NCBI RefSeq assembly: GCF_910592395.1
Contig: NC_088324.1
Location: 11,250,953-11,310,952 of the forward strand
From: Lineus longissimus
Taxonomy: Eukaryota; Nemertea; Pilidiophora; Heteronemertea; Lineidae
Length of the DNA stretch: 60,000 bases
Direction: 5' to 3'
A program made the position numbers and the translations under genes. Shown piece after piece: positions 59,926-60,000 of the stretch (positions within the stretch are counted from its first letter, which is position 1; each line of letters begins with the position of its first letter). The notes under the pieces were generated by a model that was not told the origin of the DNA, searched no databases, and was given only the letters and a program-made list of their open reading frames with translations.

Positions 59926-60000
59926 GTTAGTTCAAATATATTGTCTATTGTTTCCATTGACCTTCGTGAAAAGTGATGTCCCTCTTTGGTGTTGAGACTT

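Noticed and set aside
1-60000. CRISPR arrays, operons, prophage or bacterial genes
   Set aside because: Intron-split animal genes throughout; no regular spaced short repeats and no prokaryotic gene organisation.

Overview
This is nuclear DNA from an invertebrate animal. It is AT-rich, with intron-split genes, GT-AG splice sites, AATAAA signals, YY1-type promoter motifs and tRNA-derived SINE-like repeats. The alpha-spectrin resembles the Drosophila type: it lacks the vertebrate calpain/calmodulin-binding insertion. I cannot fix the phylum. No prokaryotic, viral or CRISPR features were seen.

Layout. Positions 1-30.8 kb are a gene-poor stretch in which I could not support any gene. It holds degenerate tandem repeats, a fold-back element, a MITE-like element and diverged duplications. 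An LRR-rich single-pass membrane protein (about 776 residues, + strand, one coding exon) lies at 30.83-33.16 kb, followed by a 3' UTR and poly(A) signal. From 42.63 kb down to 38.06 kb on the minus strand are ten exons of the mitochondrial aspartyl-tRNA synthetase gene (DARS2). They cover the targeting peptide, the OB-fold anticodon-binding domain, and class II motifs 1 and 2. The C-terminal part with motif 3 was not found. From about 43.9 kb to the right edge on the plus strand is alpha-spectrin (SPTAN1 type). It has a probable untranslated first exon and 17 coding exons, about 1,476 residues, including the SH3 domain. It runs off the window.

DARS2 and alpha-spectrin are head to head, separated by about 1.3 kb of CpG-containing DNA with a full CRE (TGACGTCA) and a probable E2F-like site. 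YY1-like ATGG(C/G)CGCC motifs lie near the starts of all three genes. The genes do not form an obvious functional unit: one works in mitochondrial translation, one in the membrane skeleton, and one is a cell-surface adhesion or receptor-like protein.

Most interesting observations: a decayed duplicate of a spectrin exon in the preceding intron; the missing 3' half of DARS2, with a speculative phase-correct motif match 31 kb away; a 50-residue membrane micro-ORF upstream of spectrin; a PDZ-ligand tail on a TIR-less LRR receptor; and an exact 138-bp tandem duplication. I found no convincing new multi-gene system.
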